A stretch of DNA of 64,000 nucleotides from Strigamia acuminata. Its lineage: Eukaryota; Arthropoda; Chilopoda; Geophilomorpha; Linotaeniidae. The notes below the pieces were generated by a model. It did no database searches. It was given only the letters and a program-made list of their open reading frames with translations, and had not been told where the DNA came from. The stretch lies in assembly GCA_949358305.1 (NCBI GenBank), contig OX442317.1:16674516-16738515 (forward strand), given 5' to 3'. Numbering within the stretch: position 1 is the stretch's first letter; each line of letters opens with the position of its first letter. Shown here in pieces: positions 1 through 9,662 of the stretch. A program made the translations under genes and the position numbers.

Positions 1-1336
1 ATATGTGTTCCAGCACAGCAAAAGATTCGCCTCGATTGGCGTTAAATATCAACTTCATCACATGGACAGCATAGTTGATGTTCGAGGGATCGGTAGAGTC
101 TGAGCGCATTTGTTCCGTGATTTTCTCGGCAATTCTAAAAAGCGTCGGAAAATAGTAGCTCACCTCGTATTCGAATAGATGCGCTATTTTCGCTCCTGGT
201 GGAGGGAAAAAAGGTTCCACAAGAAGTTCATTTTCGGCTTCTTTTTCGTTCTCCTTGGATACCGTTTGACATCCTTTATCGACGACTGTTGTACTCTGTG
301 GTTTTCGGGAGCTCTCTAGAGCTTCTGGCGGAATTCTCAGATCTTGCATTTCCCTTCTTAGTGGAGTGGTTATGGCGTTCAAGAACTCCGGGCTGATGTA
401 CGGCGATCTTCCGTCACTGGAGAGGACAATTTTACACTCCGGGCAAGTTGCCCACAACCTGGCCGGGGGAGGGTGAATTCCCATGACCACAAACGGCAGA
501 AAGCTGGGGCGCCAAGGTTGGCCTTTGGGCCGCTTCTTTGTGCCCTCGCAATTGGAACATTGCGCCAGGTGGCCTCCGGTTCCCGATCCCGAGACCCACC
601 CGACGGCGGAACAAAAAGGACATGGCACTTCGTCCTTCGAGAGTACCATATTATCATGTGGTTTGCCGTTCTCTTTATCTTGTTTACACTGGTCTCGTCT
701 TTTCTGGATCTGACGAACTTTATTTGCCAACTTTTGGCGATCTGACCATGCGCTGGTATTTGACCTATTCCTAGGTTGGTCGGACCTTCGGTAGGAGGAA
801 TACGACCTTTTTTCCCGGTCTCGGTCTGGTGAATCGTTAAATCTAACGTATTCTCTTTTTGAACGCTCTTGGCCAGTACAAGAGGAAGGTGTAGCGTCTT
901 CCGAAGTTCGGCGGCGTTTAGCTTCCATTGGTGGAGATTTTCTTCTTCGTTCGGGCGACTTGACTTGGTTGTACACAATTTCCACCTTTCGCGGTTTACT
1001 GGTACTCGGCTGGTTTTTTGCAATTGGCGGATTATTTCTGGCGAAATCATCCGCTTTTATCTTTGGAATAACAAATGGCTTCGCCGTTGATTCTTTTTTG
1101 GCCGGTTCCTCCTGTAACGTGGGGGTTCCGGGTGGACCAAGCTCAGTGGGGAGCAATTCGGGATGTTGGCGAGCCCAACTCAAAATATCCCAGCCCCTGG
1201 CGTTGATAATCACGGGTGTTTTGGGACACCCTTCTACGAATACGGCAGCGGCCGAAGGAGGTGCCGTTAGTTCTTCATCGGAGGAAGAGGATTCGATCAA
1301 CACGTATTTCCTCTTTTTTTCGATCTTTTTTCCCAT
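1..1336 (-). CDS. Unrecognised Cys-rich protein, C-terminus beyond the left edge
   Basis: An uninterrupted minus-strand frame of 445 codons runs from an ATG at 1336 to the window edge, with no stop. The N-terminal 200 residues are basic and Ser/Pro/Arg-rich, with an acidic Ser/Asp/Glu patch near residue 20, and look disordered. From about residue 233 there is a Cys-rich segment: a CPFC pair, a later CSNC pair, then a CPEC pair after a Trp/Pro-rich stretch, which suggests a zinc-binding module. The C-terminal part is mixed and probably folded. It lies downstream of gypsy1 pol on the same strand, and no 3' LTR of gypsy1 was found between them. It could therefore be a third ORF of gypsy1, the gag-like ORF of another element, or a host gene. 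The family is not recognised. Confidence is for a coding region, not a function. Confidence 0.6.
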   Translation of the reverse strand, partial: MGKKIEKKRKYVLIESSSSDEELTAPPSAAAVFVEGCPKTPVIINARGWDILSWARQHPELLPTELGPPGTPTLQEEPAKKESTAKPFVIPKIKADDFARNNPPIAKNQPSTSKPRKVEIVYNQVKSPERRRKSPPMEAKRRRTSEDATPSSCTGQERSKREYVRFNDSPDRDREKRSYSSYRRSDQPRNRSNTSAWSDRQKLANKVRQIQKRRDQCKQDKENGKPHDNMVLSKDEVPCPFCSAVGWVSGSGTGGHLAQCSNCEGTKKRPKGQPWRPSFLPFVVMGIHPPPARLWATCPECKIVLSSDGRSPYISPEFLNAITTPLRREMQDLRIPPEALESSRKPQSTTVVDKGCQTVSKENEKEAENELLVEPFFPPPGAKIAHLFEYEVSYYFPTLFRIAEKITEQMRSDSTDPSNINYAVHVMKLIFNANRGESFAVLEHI

Positions 1337-2159
1337 TTTTCTAGAGAAAATAATATAGAGAATCTTGTCAATACGATTTATTTAATAAAATTTATACCGC
1401 CATCTATCGTGAAAATTTATCAACTTTCTCGATGGTTTCGATATATTTTTATATCGGGATTTTACGTGCGGCTTTTTTACTATTCGTAATATTCTTGATA
1501 AACTTATCTTTGAAATACTTACACTAGAAATCTCCTGAATCCACTTAAGTATTCACAATGATGTGGTGCCGATTTTTTAATTGACAAAACTCGTTGCTTT
1601 TAGCGAAGATGTTCTTCGCCAACGTAGAGATTCTAATTTTATATATAAAATAGTCGTGAATATCTCTTGATATATTAAATTTATCATTACTTACACGTAA
1701 CACTCTTAGTACAACGTTGAAGCGTCGTGATGATGTTTCGAATTTTCTCGAAGGAGATATTTTTCTTCCTCACGCCGAGGTCACGTGTTCGTCTTTTTTC
1801 AGACGAAATTAATCACCGAAGTTTTCTCTCGTCCTTTTCTATCATGAAAGGATTATAACATTAAGTCCCGACATATAATGTCCCGAGTTTATTGGTAATA
1901 TATGGGTCTTACCACGAATATCGAGGTTTTTCTTGAAAGAAATCGCGACGAACTTTTCTATCGACGCAGGTGTCAAAGTTGACTCGCACATGTGTGTGAA
2001 GCTTGTGAGAGAACAAATCCTCTACTCTCTACCCGGGGTATTTTCACCATATTCTCCTATAGGTTTATGATTTAACCATGACTAATTTGTGGGTCAAAAG
2101 TGACCCGATTTTTTATCTTTTTAAATACTTTATATTTTATTTAAAAAAATACGCTATCA
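1337..2159. other. AT-rich non-coding spacer
   Basis: AT-rich sequence between gypsy1 pol and the Cys-rich ORF. No convincing ORF, and no segment matching the 5' LTR of gypsy1 was found by eye, so the 3' LTR is not here. It may be the 3' untranslated region of gypsy1 or promoter sequence of the ORF at 1-1336. Confidence 0.4.
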
Positions 2160-4802
2160 CTAGCGGCGATCTTGAATCAGATGTATAAAATCTGTTGTGC
2201 ATTCTTGATCTGTCGTAGAAATTCGCTTCGTACGAGGTTGCAGTTGTGGAAGTTCACAACTTCTTTTCCTTTTCCTAAGGTTATAATCATGTTTTGGATT
2301 ATTAACTACGATGTCGCTTTCTTTTGAAGCGGGTGTTGTAACTTCTTCGGGATCTAATTCCATATTAGCAGAATTATTTCCTAATTCTTGATTATTTAAT
2401 TCACTTGAATTATTTACGGTTGAACTTTCGTTCATCCAATCAGGGTTTGGGTGATTCTCTACTCTTCCACTCTTTTGGTCGAGTGTCCAAGTCTCAATCG
2501 GGTAAGATGGGATATAAGGTGAGAGATCATCAGTATTTATGGATGGTTCTATTGATCCATCAACTAATTTTCTCAACTTATAAGCACCTCCAGGTAAAAC
2601 TTCCGTAATTTCCCACGGTCCATCTCGTTTCTCGGCGAAACCTTTAGTAATTCCTTTCTCTTTATTTGAAAGGATGTGAGTGGCTTTCCATACCAAATCA
2701 CCGACAGTATATTCACAAATGTGAAATTTATTTCTGTGAATCTTGTCGTGTCTCTCATAATTTGCTTGAATACGCAAATGCATCTCTTGATGTGCTCGAC
2801 GTAAAATTCCAAGTAAATTATATACGTATTCTTCCGGGTTATTCTTGTCAAATGCATTTGCATGTTGAATGATCCGAGGATCAAAGGGAAGAGGTACATT
2901 TCTTCCTGTGTTCAATAAGAATGGCGTTGCGCCTGTAGCTTCTGATTTAGCCGTTCTCGAGGCAAATGCAAATTCGTTTAAGAATCTCGGCCAATGGGAG
3001 TGAATGTCTGAATAAAGAGCCAGCATTATTTTGATGTCTCTATTGGCCCTTTCCGTAGGATTGGCCTGAGCGTGATATGGACTCACATGAGCCATTCTGA
3101 TGTTGTGTTTTTTACAAAACTCTTCATAAATCGTGGATATGAATTGGCTCCCGTTATCACTAACAATTTTCTTTGGGTATCCCCATCTATGAATCACTTC
3201 TCCTAACCTATTCACAATAGATTCACTAGATGCCTTACTTAAAGGGAATAATTCTACCCATTTAGTACATTGATCTATAATTACTAATACAAATCTGTAT
3301 TGGCTTCTTCCTGTCGGTTTGGGACCCATTAAATCAATGCAGATTACTTCCCACGGGTAAGACATGTTATGAGGAGTGTAACTCGCTCTATGCTTCTTAT
3401 GTTGACAGGGCTTGTATTGCTGGCAATGAATACAACTTCGGACGTAATTGCGAGTATCTTTATTCATCTTCGGCCAGTAATATATAAGTTTTGCTCGTTC
3501 GAGCGTCTTACTCATCCCTGCATGTCCACTTAATGGATGTCCGTGACAGGCAAACAGTACTCTTCGTACTAATGACGGTGGAATGACAGCTTTAAATCCG
3601 TTTCCAGAGTCATTCAATTCCTCTTCAAACGTTGGTTTGAAATAAATCAGCATTTCATTACCATTTTCTTCTTGAAAATCTAATTGGTAACCTTGGACTG
3701 CTTTCATCCATTCTTTAGTTTTCTTAAACTTTCTTTGTTCGATTTCATCTCGTTTCAGATGATCGATTATCATTCTACACTCTTTGTCGGCTAGTTGAGC
3801 TTCTATAATTTCTTCTCGAGTCGGTGGAACTTCCTTTAAAACTTCCGTTAAAGCACTAAATAGTGTTTCTTCTGTAGCTTCATCCATTTTCTCCCCCTTT
3901 TCCAAAGTATTGTATAATAATTTGGAATAATCGAAATGAAGCTGCACATTCGTTAGAAATTGGCAATCTTCTTTATTATTCCTTCGAATAATTTCTCGAT
4001 TTCCGTCCCATTCTGGCCAGAATTGAGTAATCTCGATTGGCTCACAATAATCATTCTCTGGAATGTCTTCGATCTCCAAAGGCGCTCTCGAGAAGGCGTC
4101 GGCAACTTGGTTCTGGGTACCTCGTCGATATTTAATCTTAAAGGCGCCACATTGAAGTTTAATTGCCCAACGACCAAATCGTCCCGATGGTTCTGGTGTT
4201 CCCATCAGCCATTTTAATGCTTCGGCGTCTGATTCCAAAGTAAATGTCGTATATTCGATATACGGTCGGAATTTGTCGACTGCCCACACTACTGCTAAAC
4301 ACTCGAGTTCGGGTGTTGAGTAGCGTACTTCTGCCCCTCGTAAGACTCGACTAGCATAAGCTACGGGTCTAGGAGTCATGATCATTTCTCTTTTTCCTTC
4401 ATCGAAGAATTCCACATCTTGGCATAACACACTACCAAGTCCATCATGTGATGCGTCTGTCAAGATTACGAATGGTTTCATCATATCTGGCATTAACAAA
4501 ACTTGTGTTTCGTCACATAAAATATTTTTTATTGTTTCAAAAGCTTTCTCTTGTTCTTCTCCCCATTCGAACACTGCTTTATCATGCATCATGCTAGTTA
4601 GAGGCCTAGCAATTTTTGCATGTTCGGGAATAAATTTCCGGAAGAAATTTGACAAGCCATGAAATCGTTGAATATCCTTGGAATTCTTAGGAGTTGGATA
4701 TTTCCTAACGGATACTATCTTGTCTGGGTCAGGTGCTAATCCGGTTGGAGTTATCAAATGACCCAAAAATTTGAGTGTAGTTTTTCCAAATTTTGATTTT
4801 TT
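2160..4802 (-). pseudogene. pol: gypsy1 pol, C-terminal part (RT thumb, RNase H, integrase), frameshifted from the RT core
   Basis: The open frame covers about 868 residues. The RT C-terminal region is followed by RNase H with the LTDASHDGLGS motif and a later SDAEALKWL motif. Integrase has the HHCC zinc domain (H-x3-H in HGHPLSGH, C-x2-C in CIHC) and the catalytic D, D and E in the IDLMGP, SDNGSQF and NPTERANRD contexts. The tail is acidic and variable. There is no ATG at the junction. This frame continues the RT frame that ends at 4729, and sense is lost at a T-run (4797-4802 on plus), which reads as one extra A on the coding strand. This could be a real inactivating mutation or a homopolymer sequencing error. 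Confidence 0.85.
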
Positions 4803-6453
4803 CCTTATTTACTGATAAGTTGGCCTTATCTAGTCTTTCCAACACATCTTTGATATGTTCAAGATGTTTCTCCCAAGTGGTGGAGAAGATTATCACGTCG
4901 TCCAAATAGACTAACGCGTGTTTGTATAATGCTTCGCCCATCACTCGTTCCATTAAGAACTGAAATGTACACGGCGCATTGCAAAGACCAAAAGGCATGC
5001 GGACAAATTGGTAATTGCCTTTCGGAGTATAAAAGGCTGTTTTCTGTCTATCTTCCTCGTCCATCTCGACCTGATAATAACCTTTGGTAAGGTCAAGAGA
5101 CGTGAAATATTTTGCCTGATTTGTATTGTGGAGTAACAAATCAATACTTGGCATTTGTATGGCGTTGATTTCGGTGATTGCATTCAACCACCGATAATCG
5201 ATACATAAACGATAAGTACCATTTGGTTTGGCTACGATTACTGGATGACTTATGTAAGGTCCAGTAGCTCTTTCAATCAAATTATCCGCTTCTAATTCTT
5301 CTACTAATTTAGTCATAATGGCTATTTTAGCAGGGTTATACATTCGAAATGGTTGTTTTTTCCACGTTACATCCTTTTTAAAGGTGATCTTATGCTTTAT
5401 TATGTTAGTACATCCGACTTTATCTCTAAAGACGTTCTTAACACTAGCAATTACTTCGCGTAATTTACTTTTTTCCTCATCTGAACAGTCACAATCCTTT
5501 ACCAGCAATTCTTCCCAATTATCTGGCGTGTGTGTGGCTGTTGCGTTGTCAGTCAACACTTGTACTCGAGCTAAATTACAATTTAACTCGTCAGTTTCGT
5601 AGGGTGCAGTCCAGTCGGACTTGCTGTCGCAAGTAAATACAGCTCGTGCTGGATTTAAATTAATTTTGGTTCGGCGCATAAAATTATGTCCGATAATTAA
5701 TCCACACACATTATTATCCAAAATGATAAAATTTATCGGTGTGAATTCTGCTCCATCTGCCCATTGTACACACAAAGTAATTTGTCCCAGTGGAATATGA
5801 GTAACTCCAACTGCACAAACTCTCATGTGTTTTGGACAATCTTGTATGAAATCGGGAGATGCACAAGTTTTACTTAGTAATTGCAACCCAATAAAACACT
5901 GTGTGGCTCCTGAGTCCATCAAAGCATTATAGGTGAGTCCACCTATTGTAATTTTCATTCGGGGGTCGTCGATGTGATTTCCCAATTTATTAATTCGTTC
6001 GATGCCATCTTTTCGTTTTAACTGACTCTCGTTAATGTAAGATTTTAATCTCGCAAATCTGGAGGATTTGGAGTCGGGATTCAAATTATCAATCATTGAT
6101 TGTAAATTCTCGAATACTCCTCCACTAGAACTGGTGGATTCATCACGAATATTAAGATTGGATGTATCTTGTATCAATCTAGCTAAAGATTCGTCCCTCT
6201 TATCTAGAGAAAACAGGTCGTCGTGAAAATTCAAGAACGGGTTTGCTGTCTCCTCTGCCGGAAAGGGCGTATTTGATGCGATTTTAAACTTATAATTCCA
6301 GTTCCTTTTCCGTGTCTTCCGGTTAGGACGAGCACGCTTAATTTCTTTATCTTGAATAGTTAATTTATCCAAAGTTTCGGAAAGTGCTTGTTCCAAGTCT
6401 GGTGGTAAAATTCCTTCGGAATTATTAATAGGGGGTTCGAAGACCCCCGCCAC
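4729..6453 (-). CDS. pol: gypsy1 pol, protease and reverse transcriptase part
   Basis: Frame of 574 codons beginning at the gag stop without an ATG (the first codon is GTG). The aspartic protease motif ALMDSGATQCFIG is near residue 178. RT motifs follow in order: the RLCIDYRWLN block, LDLTKGYYQ, FVRMPFGLCNAP and the catalytic YLDDVII. The last roughly 20 residues are out-of-frame translation after the frameshift near 4800. The frame is -1 relative to gag, so the protein is expected only as a Gag-Pol fusion made by ribosomal frameshifting at 6456-6462. Confidence 0.88.
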   Translation of the reverse strand: MAGVFEPPINNSEGILPPDLEQALSETLDKLTIQDKEIKRARPNRKTRKRNWNYKFKIASNTPFPAEETANPFLNFHDDLFSLDKRDESLARLIQDTSNLNIRDESTSSSGGVFENLQSMIDNLNPDSKSSRFARLKSYINESQLKRKDGIERINKLGNHIDDPRMKITIGGLTYNALMDSGATQCFIGLQLLSKTCASPDFIQDCPKHMRVCAVGVTHIPLGQITLCVQWADGAEFTPINFIILDNNVCGLIIGHNFMRRTKINLNPARAVFTCDSKSDWTAPYETDELNCNLARVQVLTDNATATHTPDNWEELLVKDCDCSDEEKSKLREVIASVKNVFRDKVGCTNIIKHKITFKKDVTWKKQPFRMYNPAKIAIMTKLVEELEADNLIERATGPYISHPVIVAKPNGTYRLCIDYRWLNAITEINAIQMPSIDLLLHNTNQAKYFTSLDLTKGYYQVEMDEEDRQKTAFYTPKGNYQFVRMPFGLCNAPCTFQFLMERVMGEALYKHALVYLDDVIIFSTTWEKHLEHIKDVLERLDKANLSVNKEKIKIWKNYTQIFGSFDNSNRIST

Positions 6454-6462
6454 TAGTTTTTT
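6431..6462 (-). promoter_or_regulatory. Programmed -1 ribosomal frameshift signal at the gag stop
   Basis: On the minus strand the heptamer A AAA AAC (6456-6462) is in the correct phase in gag and is followed directly by the gag TAG. Seven bases after the heptamer comes a GGGGGT/ACCCCC stem with a six-base loop (6431-6448). Pol is open in exactly the -1 frame. Slippery heptamer, short spacer and stable stem match the classical retroviral arrangement. Confidence 0.75.
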
Positions 6463-8834
6463 GGAACTGGTGGAGTTTCAGTACTTGGTGCTGTAGTAGC
6501 GTTCTTCGGGTCTAAGAATTTACTAAATAAATCCGACACTGTCTTACTTATCGTAGTTTGCATACTATTATGCATATCAGTTTTTAATTCTTCCATTTTT
6601 TGATCAATAGACTCGGCAGTTACCCAATTTTGGCGTGGTCGCTTAAATTCATTCGGCTGCTGATTGATGCTATTGTTATTGGAATTATTATTTCCAGGGA
6701 AATTATTACTAAATTTTCGCTTTGGAAGCAAAGGACATTCTCTTTTGAAATGACCTGGTTGTTTACAGTGAAAACATTTCCCTGTCTGATTTTCTGACAT
6801 GGCACATAATAAATTATCCATTGATACATTATTCTCTGTCAACTCATTGACTTCCATTATTTCTTCTTCCGGCTCTATTTCCATCATTTGAGTGGATCGA
6901 GCCGAAGGTCTCGTATTTTTGGTATCTTTAGAATACTTCTGGTTGTTAGATACCACTTTATCAATTTCTTTGGAATTCTCTGTACGGATTCTTTGGGGTT
7001 CAAAGAGTGCTCTATTCGTTCGTACGAATTGAAAGATTTTGTCTACTGACTCGCTCCTGTACAGATTTCGATCGATTAATCTATTGTAACTTGTCCAATT
7101 CAAGTTGTCGAAAAGCGTGGCAACATTTCCTCTCTCGGAGTACGATCCTTGGGCTTTAGTGAATCTGACTAGAAATTCGTATAAAGGTTCATCGTCTCCT
7201 TGGATTACTTTTCGTAAATTTCGGAGTCGAGTAGTTGGAATCATGTCGAATTCCTCACGAAATAATTCTACGAAGGTTTCCCAATTATTAAACCTGGTTT
7301 TATTCTCGTCATACCATTGTTGGGCTAATCCTGACAAGTAGGTGGGAATACCTTGATTTACCATTTCGTCCAGGGTTAGTCCTTTGGAAATGGCTACTGT
7401 TTTAGCTACTGATAAAAATTTATCTATATCCTCCTGTTTTCCGTCGAAAACTGGGAGGTCTTGTCCTTTGAAAAAGACTTTACTGGGTCCTGGATTATTA
7501 GATCGTTGAGGCCCAGCAGTTTGTTGAGTTTGAACGAATGTGTCCATTCGACTATCCAATTGTTTTTGGAATTGAGCGGCCATATTTTGTTGCATCTTTA
7601 AAATATATTCAAACGAAATATTGGTTTCTTCCGAGGGAAGTCTAGTTCCGGTAGAGCTTCCTGCAGAAGAGTGTGAACTTGGAACGTCACCTGTTGATGC
7701 ACGTGAGGGGTTTGACTCGTCTCGAGTTTTACTTCCGTGACTAGCATGGGTGGATGCCGCAAGGTTAAGACGAGAGTCTAAGAGTTTTTCTCTATCCCTT
7801 TGGCTGTCTTCGGCGCGATGTAAAAGAGTTGTCGTTTCTTCGAGTTCTTTTTGTCGTTTGTTCAACTCATCCCGCTGTCTCTGGATTTCATCCAAAAGTT
7901 TGTTGAAATCTACACTCGGCACTTGATCTTGTGAGATCTTATCTTGGCTGATGACAACTTGTTGGATTTCTTCAACCTCTGCCGCCTTCTGACGAACTTC
8001 AGCTTGTTTAGTAGCTTCTTCGTCGAGCTGATTTTGACGAATTTTTTCGTCGTTAATCTTCTTTTGATTAATTGCTTCTTGTCGAAGTCGCCCTTTTTCC
8101 ACTTCGTCTAGTCTCAATTGTTCCTGTCGATTTTGAGGTAAGACTGGAGATGGTAGTGGAGATAATTTTCGTCGAATGGCAGATTTATTTCCTCGCCCTT
8201 TAGGGGTTTGTTTGGCAAAATGTCTCGTCCCATTTTCCGTATAAATATGCGGATTGGGTTGCTTTTTAGCATTTTCAGGTTGAAAAGTTGAAAAATTAGA
8301 TCCTCCGGCCTCCGAAATACTTGGAGTATTGTGGCAACTGGCGTTGCGGGAGTGAGGAGTTCTATTTCCCAAACTGGACTGATCAAGCGATTCCTTGCTT
8401 GATGTTCGAAATAACTCTCGAATATCTTGGTTGCGAACCGACGGAGTTTTAATTCTTGCTTGATCTCCCAACTTTCGTTGTGGAGTTTTAGATCGTGATC
8501 TGTTTTCTTCAGACCGATCTCTTGGCGACGGGATTGGGTCCTTTCCAGAATTATGGTTCGCCGAACTCTCCTTCGAAAGTTCTGCTCGTTTTTCCGGAGT
8601 TGGATTAATACGTATGTTACGTAACGCCCGCTTCGTCACAAATTCAGAAGCTTCAATTATGGTCTTGAACTGTGTTCTATCTAGTTCATAATGCGTACAG
8701 AACTGTGTGAGTTCATCGGGAATCATTTCCGTTTGATCACAAAGTTTTACGTAACTTGAATCCAAGCTAGTTTCTTCGTTAGCGGCCTTTTCTTCGGCAA
8801 CTCTTTCGTTGTTAGGAAGATTGTTTGGATCCAT
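6453..8834 (-). CDS. gag: gypsy1 Gag polyprotein
   Basis: Intact ORF of 793 residues from an ATG at 8834 to the TAG at 6453. The N-terminal half is low complexity and charged, with a Gln/Lys/Glu-rich helical stretch around residues 235-350 that looks coiled-coil. A capsid-like region near residues 450-620 contains the typical retrotransposon Gag pattern of Trp/Phe-rich helices (QQWYDE, WETFVELF). One CCHC zinc knuckle, CFHCKQPGHFKREC, lies near residue 690. The tail is Asn-rich. Gag packages the RNA in a cytoplasmic particle. The protein is long for a gypsy Gag because of the N-terminal extension. Confidence 0.85.
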   Translation of the reverse strand: MDPNNLPNNERVAEEKAANEETSLDSSYVKLCDQTEMIPDELTQFCTHYELDRTQFKTIIEASEFVTKRALRNIRINPTPEKRAELSKESSANHNSGKDPIPSPRDRSEENRSRSKTPQRKLGDQARIKTPSVRNQDIRELFRTSSKESLDQSSLGNRTPHSRNASCHNTPSISEAGGSNFSTFQPENAKKQPNPHIYTENGTRHFAKQTPKGRGNKSAIRRKLSPLPSPVLPQNRQEQLRLDEVEKGRLRQEAINQKKINDEKIRQNQLDEEATKQAEVRQKAAEVEEIQQVVISQDKISQDQVPSVDFNKLLDEIQRQRDELNKRQKELEETTTLLHRAEDSQRDREKLLDSRLNLAASTHASHGSKTRDESNPSRASTGDVPSSHSSAGSSTGTRLPSEETNISFEYILKMQQNMAAQFQKQLDSRMDTFVQTQQTAGPQRSNNPGPSKVFFKGQDLPVFDGKQEDIDKFLSVAKTVAISKGLTLDEMVNQGIPTYLSGLAQQWYDENKTRFNNWETFVELFREEFDMIPTTRLRNLRKVIQGDDEPLYEFLVRFTKAQGSYSERGNVATLFDNLNWTSYNRLIDRNLYRSESVDKIFQFVRTNRALFEPQRIRTENSKEIDKVVSNNQKYSKDTKNTRPSARSTQMMEIEPEEEIMEVNELTENNVSMDNLLCAMSENQTGKCFHCKQPGHFKRECPLLPKRKFSNNFPGNNNSNNNSINQQPNEFKRPRQNWVTAESIDQKMEELKTDMHNSMQTTISKTVSDLFSKFLDPKNATTAPSTETPPVPKN

Positions 8835-9640
8835 TATAAAAATATAATTGAATCAGTCGTTTTACTAATTTAGCGGTGGAAAACTTCGAATCGTAACTAG
8901 AATCGGATGGCGTAGTCAGGATGGTTACTGAAACACGTTCTGCTGGTCTGGTCTGGAAGCGAATGATCTCAGTCTGATCTGGCTCTCCTTTAATAGCGGG
9001 GGGCTGGGGATCCTTAGATCACCTAGTTCCTGATTGGCCGGTTCGTTATCAAACGATTGTATAACGAACGTATCATTTTCGTCATCAGTTCTCTACTAAG
9101 TCCGTTCTCTTCGACTTTTTAGTTTTTACCGATAAAATAAAATTCCTTCGAGAGATTATTTGTAAATATTCCCAAAATTGTATATTTCATAAAAATAAAA
9201 TAAATTCACTTTCAACCTTTGTCAATTGTTTCCAATTATTATATCTTCTCCTTAATACTGGATTTTACTTTGAAGTTCCATATTCTGCAAGTTTTCTTTG
9301 TCTTGCGATTCGTTAAACATGTTTAAACTTGTCTTACTTTTACTTTTTCACGGAAAAATAAAGTAAATATCATAATATAACTATTCTGTGTTTTATATCC
9401 ATCAAATTCTCCGAAGCTTTAGTTTTTAAATACTTCGATTAAATCTATCTCAACCATCGTGTGATAGATTTAGAATTCCTGGTTGCAATTCCTTCGTCCA
9501 GAATTGTATTATTCATTTTCTTCGAGAAAACAGAATGTACTTTCTAAAACTGCAATTTGTAAAATTTATTTACAAATTTTTTAGCCTTATTTATCTCAAA
9601 AAATTCACTTTTACAATTCAATCGAATTAATTGCAACCTA
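8835..9640 (-). other. gypsy1 untranslated leader
   Basis: About 800 bases between the primer binding site and the gag ATG, AT-rich, with no convincing ORF. It is expected to hold the packaging signal and RNA leader. Confidence 0.6.
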
Positions 9641-9658
9641 ATCTCGGTGGGACCTCCA
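9641..9658 (-). promoter_or_regulatory. Primer binding site, tRNA-Gln type
   Basis: The 18 bases read on plus as a tRNA 3' end including CCA. They match the T-loop/acceptor end that I recall for metazoan tRNA-Gln(UUG). The site lies four bases inside the 5' LTR, as expected for reverse-transcription priming. Confidence 0.75.
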
Positions 9659-9662
9659 CGTG

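Noticed and set aside
379-1050. 223-codon minus-strand ORF inside the left-edge gene
   Set aside because: It is an alternative frame of the longer 445-codon ORF, which begins with ATG, has Cys pairs and continues past the edge.
2160-2899. An envelope gene in gypsy1
   Set aside because: The sequence after integrase shows no signal peptide, furin site or membrane anchor. The downstream ORF is Cys-rich and hydrophilic.
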